In this document: one piece after another, positions 1 to 5,144 of the stretch
Numbering within the stretch: the first letter of the stretch is position 1
How the letters are laid out: every line of letters starts with the position of its first letter
Position numbers and translations under genes: made by a program
Notes under the pieces: model-generated
Database searches by the model: none
The model's input: only the letters and a program-made list of their open reading frames with translations
Told to the model about the DNA's origin: nothing
NCBI GenBank assembly: GCA_030597945.1
Contig: JAUVQW010000091.1
Location: 1-5,144, forward strand
Origin: Actinomycetes bacterium
GTDB lineage: Bacteria; Actinomycetota; Aquicultoria; CAJVYJ01
Length of the DNA stretch: 5,144 bases
Direction of reading: 5' to 3'

Positions 1-455
1 GCCCTGCTCAGTATCTCTTGTGGTGGATATCTCCCGGTCATTACCAACTCTACTCTCGGATCCCTTAGATCTATTATCCTTAAAACATCTTCGATTTTAG
101 CTACCTTTAGGTGTAAGGCGACATTTATCTCATCCAAAATAACGATGTCATAATTTCCTTTTGAAACGATCTCTTTTGCGAAGGCTATTCCTTCATCTAC
201 TCTCATTTTTATCTTTGGTGCCTCATCGGGGGGATTTGCGATAAAGCTATCACCGAATCGATAGATTTCTATATTATCAATATTCTTTATAGCTTCTACT
301 TCACCACTCTCAGCTACCGTTTCCTTCATAAACTGAACAATGCATATACGCCATCCATAACCTGAAGCTCTTAAAGCAAGGCCAAGCGCCGCCGTGGTCT
401 TCCCCTTACCCGTTCCATGATAGACTTGGATAAGCCCTACTCTTTTCTCTTCCAT
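1..455 (-). CDS. cobA: Cob(I)alamin / corrinoid adenosyltransferase (CobA/CobO/BtuR family), C-terminus cut by window edge
   Basis: This cytoplasmic enzyme transfers the 5'-deoxyadenosyl group of ATP to the reduced cobalt of corrinoids, which makes the adenosylated intermediates used by CobQ and CobU. I translated it by hand: the ATG is at 455-453 and 151 residues are visible before the window ends without a stop. A P-loop of the family's special type, GTGKGKTT, lies at residues 14-21. The Walker B-like VILDEIN is at about 105-111 and the family signature VELVMTGR at about 135-142, followed by a PP pair. Family members are usually about 170-200 residues, so a few tens of residues are missing, by position in the window and not by mutation. 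The start codon directly follows the cobU stop (TAG then ATG, no gap). A G-rich GGGCGGGAT inside the end of cobU may be the ribosome-binding site, so translation is probably coupled to cobU. It is the third visible gene of the riboswitch operon. Confidence 0.95.
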   Translation of the reverse strand, partial: MEEKRVGLIQVYHGTGKGKTTAALGLALRASGYGWRICIVQFMKETVAESGEVEAIKNIDNIEIYRFGDSFIANPPDEAPKIKMRVDEGIAFAKEIVSKGNYDIVILDEINVALHLKVAKIEDVLRIIDLRDPRVELVMTGRYPPQEILSR

Positions 456-1013
456 CTAATTATCCCGCCCATTTTTGACCATCATCGGAATTCCGGCGAC
501 CATCATCATCACACAGTTAGCTGACTCGGCAAGCATCTGATTGACCATACCGAGAATGTCTCGATACTTTCGTCCAAGTGGATAGGGCGGGACAACGCCA
601 AAGCCTACCTCGCTTGATACCATCACAACATCACGCTTCCCCATTAATCGCTTTCTTATAATATTAAAATGCTCAAGTATTTCTTCCTCTTTTATTTCGT
701 GGGTTTTCATCAGATCCGCTACATAAAAGGAAATGCAATCTATCAATATAGTCTCTTTTTGGGAAACCATTCCTTCCTTACCATTTTCAAGCTGATCGAT
801 AATAGATGGGATATCGCCATCAGCTTCTAACGTTCTCCAATTATTTGGTCTTTTGACTTTATGAGCTTCGATGCGATCTCTCATCTCGTCATCTACAGCT
901 TTTCCTGTGGCAATGAATATAACACCCTTACCGGCCTCATCGGCAAGCTTCGAGGCATAAGAACTCTTGCCGCTTCTTGTTCCTCCAATTATTAAAGTCG
1001 TCTCGTATGCCAT
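456..1013 (-). CDS. cobU: Bifunctional adenosylcobinamide kinase / adenosylcobinamide-phosphate guanylyltransferase
   Basis: CobU phosphorylates adenosylcobinamide and then transfers GMP to it, giving adenosylcobinamide-GDP, the substrate of cobalamin synthase in nucleotide-loop assembly. The 185-residue protein has the normal family length. The P-loop GGTRSGKS is at residues 10-17, and FIATGKAVDDEMRDRI, at about 33-48, matches the family's IAT...DDEM..RI block. His51 in RIEAHK sits where the guanylylated histidine of Salmonella CobU (His46 in the literature) is expected; this is an alignment by eye. WRTLE follows at about 59-63. The C-terminal block SEVGFGVVPPYPLGRKYRDI, then VNQ, at about 134-159, is also typical. 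The ATG at 1013-1011 has AGGA at 1021-1024 with a 7-nt spacer, which supports this start. It lies 19 nt after cobQ, with a perfect hairpin just upstream of its ribosome-binding site, and it abuts cobA. Confidence 0.97.
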   Translation of the reverse strand: MAYETTLIIGGTRSGKSSYASKLADEAGKGVIFIATGKAVDDEMRDRIEAHKVKRPNNWRTLEADGDIPSIIDQLENGKEGMVSQKETILIDCISFYVADLMKTHEIKEEEILEHFNIIRKRLMGKRDVVMVSSEVGFGVVPPYPLGRKYRDILGMVNQMLAESANCVMMMVAGIPMMVKNGRDN

Positions 1014-1026
1014 TTAAGAATCCTAT

Positions 1027-1049
1027 ATAAAGCTAAACCTTAGCTTTAT
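1027..1049 (-). repeat. Perfect 10-bp inverted repeat (hairpin) across cobQ stop codon and cobU leader
   Basis: ATAAAGCTAA (1027-1036) and TTAGCTTTAT (1040-1049) are exact reverse complements around a 3-nt loop. On the mRNA strand the hairpin covers the last few cobQ codons and its TAG stop (1033-1035). It ends 2 nt before the AGGA ribosome-binding site of cobU (1021-1024). There is no T-tract after it on the minus strand, so it is not an intrinsic terminator of the operon. Read on the plus strand it is followed by CTATTTTTAATAG, but no plus-strand gene ends here. Its position suggests an effect on cobU translation, coupling or mRNA processing, which is inference. Confidence 0.75.
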
Positions 1050-2562
1050 CTATTTTTAATAGATCATATATAATACTTATGTCTAATCGCTCACTTATTA
1101 CATCCGCCAACCTTTCATATTCGGCATCTTTAAGCGCGGCATTGCTAAGGGTAGAGGTTGTGCGATGTTCGTAAGGATTTTTTATAGATGAGATATGATC
1201 TAAAAGTTTTCTCCTAAATCCATCATTATCAAAGATACCATGCAAATAAGTACCCATTACATTTCCGTTCTTGTTTACTGCTCCATCAGGAGACTGGTCA
1301 TCGACATTGATTGAAAAAGGAACTTCTTCATGTGACATGGTCACACCGTTGTGGATTTCGTAACCTTTGATTATTTCACCCTCAATATGCTCTAGAACGG
1401 GACCGCTTCCATAAACACTCATCTTGGATTGACGGGTGATCTTATTAGCGGTGAACTCGGTGTCGACCGGTAGTAACTCAAGGCCTTTTGCTTCTAAATG
1501 GTCCGTCTCTATACCATCTCTGTCATCCAACCTTCTTCCCAGTAATTGAAATCCACCGCATATGCCTATTACCGGGCGCCCTGATGAAGCGAAATCGATG
1601 ATGTCATCACTTAAGCCTGTCTCTCTTAAAAAATATAAGGATTTTATAGTAGATTTAGTTCCGGGGATGATTATTAAATCAGCATCCCTCAATTCTCCCC
1701 GCTTTTCTATGAATCTAATATCTACGTCCGCTTCTCTCTTTAAAGCGTCGATATCTGTAAAATTTGAAATGTGCGGAAGCTTGATGATCGCAACTTCAAG
1801 AGATGCTCCCTCTTTTTTTACGATCTCCGAAGGCTTATCAATACAAAACGAGTCTTCAGCCTCTATCTCCAGACCATTAATAAAAGGTATGACTCCCAGT
1901 ATGGGTATATTTGTCCTATTGAAAATATAGTCGAGTCCCGACTTAAGTAGGCTTTCTTTTCCTCTAAATTTATTGACGATCAGACCTTTTACAAGATCAG
2001 CTTCACTGGGATCAAGTAATTCAAGGGTACCTATGATCGAGGCAAACATTCCCCCTCGATCGATATCCGCTACCAAAATAACAGGTGCTTTTGCCATTCG
2101 CGCTGTTTCCATGTTGACAATATCTCTATGCTTTAAATTGATCTCAGCAGGACTACCCGCTCCTTCAATGATGATATATTCGTAATCTTCTTTTAATTTA
2201 TTTATAGAGGTTTCAACGATGGACAAGAAGTCAGATTTTTTTTCAAAGTATTGTTCGGCGGATAGATTACCGATCGGCTTACCTTCTACAACTACTTGGG
2301 CTACATTATCCGAAACCGGCTTTAAAAGAATCGGATTCATTTCCACCTCTGGCTCTATTCTTGCCGCCTCCGCTTGAACGCCCTGTGCTCTGCCGATCTC
2401 CTTACCATCCCTTGTAACCGTTGAGTTGAGAGCCATGTTCTGTGCTTTAAATGGAGCTACTTTAAAGCCTTCATTACTTAAAATACGGCAAATAGCGGTT
2501 ACGATTACACTCTTTCCTACATCTGATGCAGTACCTTGGATCATAAGTGATCTTGCTGACAT
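1033..2562 (-). CDS. cobQ: Cobyric acid synthase, glutamine-hydrolysing (CobQ/CbiP)
   Basis: CobQ uses ATP and glutamine to amidate the b, d, e and g carboxylates of adenosylcobyrinic acid a,c-diamide, giving adenosylcobyric acid in the cytoplasm. From the chosen ATG the protein is 509 residues, close to Salmonella CbiP at about 506. The N-terminal synthetase domain (dethiobiotin-synthetase-like) has MIQGTASDVGKS with the P-loop at 11-18, then FKAQNMALNS at about 38-47, IIIEGAGSPAEINL at about 130-143 and ADIDRGG at 165-171. The C-terminal class I glutamine amidotransferase domain has IPGTKST at about 299-305, the catalytic Cys335 in GICGGFQLLG, YEIHNG at about 401-406 and the probable catalytic His441 in GTYLHG. 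The frame stays open upstream to a TTG at 2610, but that codon lies in the terminator stem. The ATG at 2562 has a ribosome-binding site; the next ATG (2544) has none. First gene of the operon. Confidence 0.97.
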   Translation of the reverse strand: MSARSLMIQGTASDVGKSVIVTAICRILSNEGFKVAPFKAQNMALNSTVTRDGKEIGRAQGVQAEAARIEPEVEMNPILLKPVSDNVAQVVVEGKPIGNLSAEQYFEKKSDFLSIVETSINKLKEDYEYIIIEGAGSPAEINLKHRDIVNMETARMAKAPVILVADIDRGGMFASIIGTLELLDPSEADLVKGLIVNKFRGKESLLKSGLDYIFNRTNIPILGVIPFINGLEIEAEDSFCIDKPSEIVKKEGASLEVAIIKLPHISNFTDIDALKREADVDIRFIEKRGELRDADLIIIPGTKSTIKSLYFLRETGLSDDIIDFASSGRPVIGICGGFQLLGRRLDDRDGIETDHLEAKGLELLPVDTEFTANKITRQSKMSVYGSGPVLEHIEGEIIKGYEIHNGVTMSHEEVPFSINVDDQSPDGAVNKNGNVMGTYLHGIFDNDGFRRKLLDHISSIKNPYEHRTTSTLSNAALKDAEYERLADVISERLDISIIYDLLKIDKAKV

Positions 2563-2571
2563 GGCCTCAAT

Positions 2572-2579
2572 CTTTCCTT
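2572..2579 (-). promoter_or_regulatory. Ribosome-binding site that fixes the cobQ start
   Basis: AAGGAAAG on the minus strand ends 9 nt before the ATG at 2562-2560, an acceptable Shine-Dalgarno position. The TTG at 2610 is buried in the 3' arm of the leader terminator, and the in-frame ATG at 2544 is preceded by ordinary codons without a purine-rich stretch. The family N-terminus (a few residues, then MIQGTASDVGKS or similar) agrees with the start at 2562. Confidence 0.7.
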
Positions 2580-2593
2580 GTATTAGCTTATGC

Positions 2594-2627
2594 AAAATAA
2601 AAAGCCCCAACCAAATTCAGGTCGAGG
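2594..2627 (-). terminator. Intrinsic terminator of the B12 riboswitch (expression platform)
   Basis: On the minus strand CCTCGACC (2627-2620) pairs over all 8 positions with GGTTGGGG (2612-2605), counting two G-U wobbles, around the loop TGAATTT. The stem is followed at once by CTTTTTATTTT (2604-2594), a typical U-tract. It lies between the riboswitch aptamer and the cobQ start, so it would abort transcription before cobQ when ligand is bound. The alternative antiterminator pairing is not obvious by eye. Short complementarities exist between TCAGG in the B12 box (2683-2687) and CCTGA here (2617-2621), and between GGTCG (2797-2801) and CGACC (2620-2624). Confidence 0.85.
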
Positions 2628-2639
2628 ATATACATTGCC

Positions 2640-2666
2640 AGCTCTCTTGTTACCCGAAGAGTAGCT
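2640..2666 (-). promoter_or_regulatory. Hairpin 3' of the riboswitch core (P13-like position)
   Basis: On the minus strand AGCT-A-CTCTT (2666-2657) pairs with AAGAG-AGCT (2648-2640), giving nine pairs with one bulged A and the 8-nt loop CGGGTAAC. It lies directly after the aptamer closing stem and before the terminator. Cobalamin riboswitches carry a hairpin here whose loop kisses the L5 loop of the aptamer. The aptamer's L5 region has AACCGGGG, but I find only about 3 bp of clean complementarity (CGG/CCG or GGT/ACC), so the kissing contact is plausible and not shown. Confidence 0.55.
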
Positions 2667-2673
2667 TGACAAT

Positions 2674-2822
2674 AATAGGTCTCCTGACTCCGGATCAATG
2701 CTTGCCGCTCCTTCCCGTCTAATGACAGTGGTGTTTACAGCTTGCTCCCCGGTTACAGTGGCGGGCCCCGCGGCCGATTTTCACGGCCTTCCCTGACGAC
2801 CCCTTCAGGGGTTATCGCTATT
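2674..2822 (-). promoter_or_regulatory. Cobalamin (adenosylcobalamin) riboswitch aptamer
   Basis: Read on the minus strand this has the ordered conserved blocks of the B12 riboswitch. A 5-bp closing stem P1 is formed by AATAG (2822-2818) and CTATT (2678-2674). A small hairpin ACCCC-TGAA-GGGGT lies at 2812-2799. Then comes AGGGAAGGCCGTGAAAATC, whose GGCCG/CGGCC stem (2788-2772) carries the conserved TGAAAAT loop. CCCGCCACTGTAACC (2765-2751) contains the invariant GCCACTG, followed by GAGCAAGC (2747-2740) and a CGGGAAGG block (about 2716-2709). The B12 box AGTCAGGAGACC is at 2689-2678. In this class, coenzyme B12 binding lowers expression of downstream synthesis or transport genes. Here a terminator follows before cobQ, so the control is most likely transcriptional and an OFF switch for cobQ-cobU-cobA. 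Confidence 0.96.
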
Positions 2823-2833
2823 TAATTTTCTTT

Positions 2834-2862
2834 AGTATAGGTTGTATCTTTTTATTAGTAAA
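2834..2862 (-). promoter_or_regulatory. Sigma-70-type promoter of the cob operon
   Basis: On the minus strand TTTACT (2862-2857, 4 of 6 match to TTGACA) and TATACT (2839-2834, 5 of 6 match to TATAAT) are separated by exactly 17 nt of AT-rich sequence. Transcription would begin around 2825-2828, a few bases before the riboswitch P1 stem at 2822. That position, directly before a transcribed leader, is the main support. No operator is evident. Confidence 0.75.
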
Positions 2863-3148
2863 TGAAAAACTGAGAGCAGAAAGCGGAAAACAGATACGAA
2901 GGCATCAGAACAGAGAGGAGGATGGAAAGTCGAGAACATTAAGTAGTGATCAGCATAGATTGATAACCTTAGTATTCATATCAATTGATGATAATGAGGA
3001 TGATTTTAGATCGTAAAATGGTCAGGTTTTTGATGTTGGTGCGATTGTCAAAATGAGAAGAAGAGAGGTTAGTATAGAAAGTATTTAACTTAACTGCAAA
3101 GCAGACGTTGCAAAAATGTTCTACTGAGACTTATTATCTGCTTTCTGC
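2863..3148 (-). other. Non-coding spacer between permease gene and cob promoter
   Basis: No open frame of useful length or recognisable RNA gene is seen in these 286 bases. The left part (about 2871-2935) is strongly purine-rich on the plus strand. There is a 10-bp palindrome ATCAATTGAT at 2980-2989 and a weak hairpin TGCAA/TTGCA at 3095-3112. No convincing intrinsic terminator for the permease transcript follows its stop at 3149: the hairpin at 3095-3112 is short and has no T-tract after it on the minus strand. An inverted repeat bounds the spacer and a weak promoter-like sequence lies inside it (listed separately). Confidence 0.6.
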
Positions 3149-3152
3149 TCAC
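2872..3152. repeat. Imperfect inverted repeat pair bounding the intergenic spacer
   Basis: The left arm at 2872-2887 and the right arm at 3137-3152 match as reverse complements at 14 of 16 positions, with an uninterrupted 11-nt core: GAGCAGAAAGC at 2874-2884 and GCTTTCTGCTC at 3140-3150. About 249 nt separate the arms. The right arm contains the TGA stop of the permease (3149-3151). No target-site duplication is visible outside the arms and there is no transposase. It could be the ends of a small non-autonomous element, two copies of a dispersed short repeat, or chance in purine-rich sequence. Confidence 0.4.
3071..3100 (-). promoter_or_regulatory. Weak promoter-like sequence downstream of the permease
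   Basis: On the minus strand TTTGCA (3100-3095, 4 of 6) and TATACT (3076-3071, 5 of 6) lie 18 nt apart. A transcript from here would cross about 240 nt of spacer before the riboswitch. The -10 matches the one used for the cob operon exactly. There is no other support, and AT-rich sequence gives such matches by chance. Confidence 0.25.
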
Positions 3153-5144
3153 TCATACTGAACAGCTTTTACTATTTCGATCTCAGCGGCTTTCCTCGAA
3201 GGATAAATGCTCGCTAAAACTGTCACGCCGATAGATATGACTACAGCCATTAACAAAAAATTACCTGGAAAAACATACGGGACATTCCATCCGCCGACTA
3301 GCTGGGCGATGATTATGATCCCCCAGGATACGACAAGCCCGATTATTACTCCTGGAATCGCCCCCATTATCCCAATAAGCGCCGCTTCAACGACCACCAT
3401 CTTCATTATCTGTGGCCTAGTCATTCCCATCGCTCTTAGGATCCCGATCTCCCTGACCCTTTCATAAACACTCATTGCAAGAGTATTTACGATGCCTAAA
3501 GCAGTAACTATAATCGCCACGATGACAAGTGCGTTAAGAATTGCTAAAAATTGATTGACTGACCCCCTGATCTCATCTCTTATATCCTGACCGGTCACAA
3601 CTTCTAATCCGCTTATACCAGTTATCAATTTCTCCAATTCTTTTTTTGTTTTTTCCAAATTAGCTCCAGGACTAAGGGCAATATCAAAGCCGTCGACTGA
3701 TGGATCCTTCCAATACTTGATCTGATCATGGCGTGAGACATAAACAACATACCCGTCGTTTGCTATCTCAGGAAACACACCGCTTATCTTAAAATTTTTC
3801 CAACCAGATGGTGTTTTCATCCTTATCATATCCCCGACATGAATCCCCTTTGATCTGGAGATCGTCGATGATACCATCACGCTCCCACCCTTATCGAAAT
3901 CATCTAGGGCTTTATCTCTATCTCCTTCATCGAATTTAAGATCGCTTGTATGTTTCCAGCTCCTGCCCTCCGTGGTGATAATAAATAGGTCTCTTCCCAG
4001 GCCTTTTGCTAATTCAAATTTGATGGGATTCACATGGCCAACTCCCTCAATCTCTTCGATCTTATCTTTAAATGCAAAATCTATCGGAATATACTTATTT
4101 ATCTCTGTAACATTCATAGGGAGAGGCGTTCTAACAGAGAGATCGAATGGGATTATCGCAGCCATCCAATTATCCAGAAACTTATTATCGGCAAGCCTTA
4201 ACTCTCCCGCTGCGATAATCATCGAAAGGCTTGCAAGCAACGTAACTACGGCGAGCGCTGTCCTTGACTTACCTCTGTCGATACTGTCTACTGCGAGTCT
4301 ACCCTCGATCTTAAATATCGTTCTCGCAATCGGCGCAAGCAAAAAGTTCAATATCGAGACAAGAGATATGGAAAAAAAAGACGCTCCAATAAATATGAGG
4401 GCTGAGGAAACCGAAAAAACGATAGTCCCATATTCGATCTTCAATGGAGTTAAAAAAAGAACAATACCCATGGCTATAAAAGATGCGCCTAAAAGCCAAC
4501 CGTACCTAGCTATAACCCCGCGGCTTTGACCAAGCTTTAGGCGTGAGACTTCGATCGGCTGAACCCTGCTCGCCTTTAGCGCCGGTTGCGCTCCGGCTCC
4601 AAATGAGGCCAAAACGCCGATCGTAAAAGCTATTGCTCCCCACATCAAGGAAATATCGACCATTACCACTTCAATATTATAGATAGCCCCTACTTCACTA
4701 GCCAGCCCTCTTCCAAGAAGCACTCCTAATCCAAGCCCAATAGTGGAACCTATGACCCCATAGACCACAGTCTCAAGCATCATTATTCTAAAGACCTGAG
4801 ACCTCGATGCGCCTATCAATCTAAGCGATCCGATCTCTTTTAGACGCTCACTAACGCTCATCAACATAGTGTTAAAAACAACAAACGCACCAATAAATAA
4901 AGTTAGATTTCCAAAAGACCCAAACGCGCCCATGATTCCCGCAGTGGCTGTCTCGATCGACTTCCCTTTTTCAGCAGGTCTGGATACCAGAAAACCATCG
5001 CCCAATTCTTTTTCTAATTCTCCCTTAACTTTTGAGGAATCTATGGAGCCCGCTGTCTTTACGTCTATCTCTGTGATCTTTCCATCCAGATTAAATAAGT
5101 TTTGAGCGTCCAAGTGAGTAATAAAAGTAACAGCGCCATTATCA
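3149..5144 (-). CDS. ABC transporter permease, MacB/FtsX family with two FtsX domains; N-terminus beyond window edge
   Basis: This is the integral-membrane subunit of an ABC system of the MacB/LolE/FtsX type, which usually drives export or mechanical work on envelope substrates with a separate ATPase. The frame is open to the window edge and 664 residues are visible. A TTG at 5113 is not a real start, because the residues before it (GAVTFITHLDAQNLF) read on into a MacB-type extracytoplasmic domain. FtsX domain 1 has membrane segments at about 74-97, 121-144 and 166-188, with SERLKEIGSLRLIGASRSQV between the first two. Central segments are at about 216-234, 239-272 and 293-315, followed by a large extracytoplasmic domain (about 316-530). 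FtsX domain 2 has segments at about 532-559, 582-618 and 629-649, with the matching YERVREIGILRAMGMTRPQI. The protein ends VKAVQYE. One more N-terminal segment is expected, making about ten. Substrate and ATPase partner cannot be told from this window. Its function seems unrelated to the cob operon. Confidence 0.9.
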   Translation of the reverse strand, partial: DNGAVTFITHLDAQNLFNLDGKITEIDVKTAGSIDSSKVKGELEKELGDGFLVSRPAEKGKSIETATAGIMGAFGSFGNLTLFIGAFVVFNTMLMSVSERLKEIGSLRLIGASRSQVFRIMMLETVVYGVIGSTIGLGLGVLLGRGLASEVGAIYNIEVVMVDISLMWGAIAFTIGVLASFGAGAQPALKASRVQPIEVSRLKLGQSRGVIARYGWLLGASFIAMGIVLFLTPLKIEYGTIVFSVSSALIFIGASFFSISLVSILNFLLAPIARTIFKIEGRLAVDSIDRGKSRTALAVVTLLASLSMIIAAGELRLADNKFLDNWMAAIIPFDLSVRTPLPMNVTEINKYIPIDFAFKDKIEEIEGVGHVNPIKFELAKGLGRDLFIITTEGRSWKHTSDLKFDEGDRDKALDDFDKGGSVMVSSTISRSKGIHVGDMIRMKTPSGWKNFKISGVFPEIANDGYVVYVSRHDQIKYWKDPSVDGFDIALSPGANLEKTKKELEKLITGISGLEVVTGQDIRDEIRGSVNQFLAILNALVIVAIIVTALGIVNTLAMSVYERVREIGILRAMGMTRPQIMKMVVVEAALIGIMGAIPGVIIGLVVSWGIIIIAQLVGGWNVPYVFPGNFLLMAVVISIGVTVLASIYPSRKAAEIEIVKAVQYE

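Noticed and set aside
1562..1930. Plus-strand open frame of 122 codons
   Set aside because: It lies wholly antisense within cobQ, has no ribosome-binding site or recognisable domain, and cobQ is unmistakable on the other strand. The same applies to the plus-strand frames at 1973-2185 and 2426-2722.
2932..2952. GAGAGGAGG directly followed by an ATG on the plus strand
   Set aside because: The frame has only six codons (MESREH) and the Shine-Dalgarno-like run touches the ATG with no spacer, so it does not look like a gene.
2980..2989. Palindrome ATCAATTGAT as an operator
   Set aside because: It is a single short AT-rich palindrome about 120 nt upstream of the cob -35 element, with no second copy at the promoter, so chance is a sufficient explanation.
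3022..3056. TTTTTGA / TCAAAA complementarity as a hairpin or terminator
   Set aside because: The stem is six weak A-T-rich pairs around a loop of about 14 nt, with no T-tract on the side needed for either strand.
2863..3148. CRISPR array, tRNA or rRNA fragment in the spacer
   Set aside because: No regularly spaced direct repeats, cloverleaf or conserved rRNA sequence can be found.
3972..4529. Plus-strand open frame of 185 codons opposite the permease
   Set aside because: It is a shadow of a hydrophobic, clearly conserved permease frame. The frames at 3207-3467 and 4869-5105 (plus) and 4311-4499 (minus, another frame) are rejected for the same reason.
5111..5113. TTG as the start codon of the permease
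   Set aside because: The frame continues open to the window edge and the preceding residues read on into the extracytoplasmic domain. A true FtsX/MacB permease needs an N-terminal membrane segment before this domain.

Overview
The window is 5,144 bases of moderately AT-rich bacterial DNA, with every supported gene on the minus strand. It holds a cobalamin (vitamin B12) synthesis operon under a B12 riboswitch, about 290 bases of non-coding DNA, and the 3' part of an ABC-transporter permease gene. Leader-terminator control, a MacB/FtsX-type permease and the style of the CobQ and CobU sequences would fit a Gram-positive-type or deep-branching anaerobe (Bacillota or a deep actinobacterial lineage). 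That placement is an inference from general resemblance, because the window holds no phylogenetic marker.

Layout in the direction of transcription (right to left): positions 5144-3149 hold a two-FtsX-domain permease whose N-terminus lies outside the window. Positions 3148-2863 are non-coding, with an imperfect inverted repeat at the two ends and one weak promoter-like sequence. A good sigma-70-type promoter (2834-2862) then fires into a cobalamin riboswitch (aptamer about 2674-2822), followed by a hairpin (2640-2666) and an intrinsic terminator (2594-2627). Next come cobQ (start reassigned to 2562, stop at 1033), cobU (1013-456) and cobA/cobO/btuR (455 to beyond position 1, C-terminus missing).

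The three cob genes form a tight operon: 19 nt separate cobQ and cobU, and 0 nt separate cobU and cobA. They act on successive late corrinoid intermediates. CobA adds the adenosyl ligand, CobQ amidates four side chains to give adenosylcobyric acid, and CobU activates adenosylcobinamide with a phosphate and then GMP. The aminopropanol-attaching enzyme (CobD/CbiB) and cobalamin synthase (CobS) are not in view. When adenosylcobalamin is plentiful, the riboswitch is expected to favour the terminator and shut the operon off.

Nothing here is clearly a new biological system. The points most worth a second look are the perfect 10-bp hairpin spanning the cobQ stop and abutting the cobU ribosome-binding site, the exact riboswitch-to-terminator switching geometry, the cobQ start correction, and the inverted-repeat-bounded spacer downstream of the permease.
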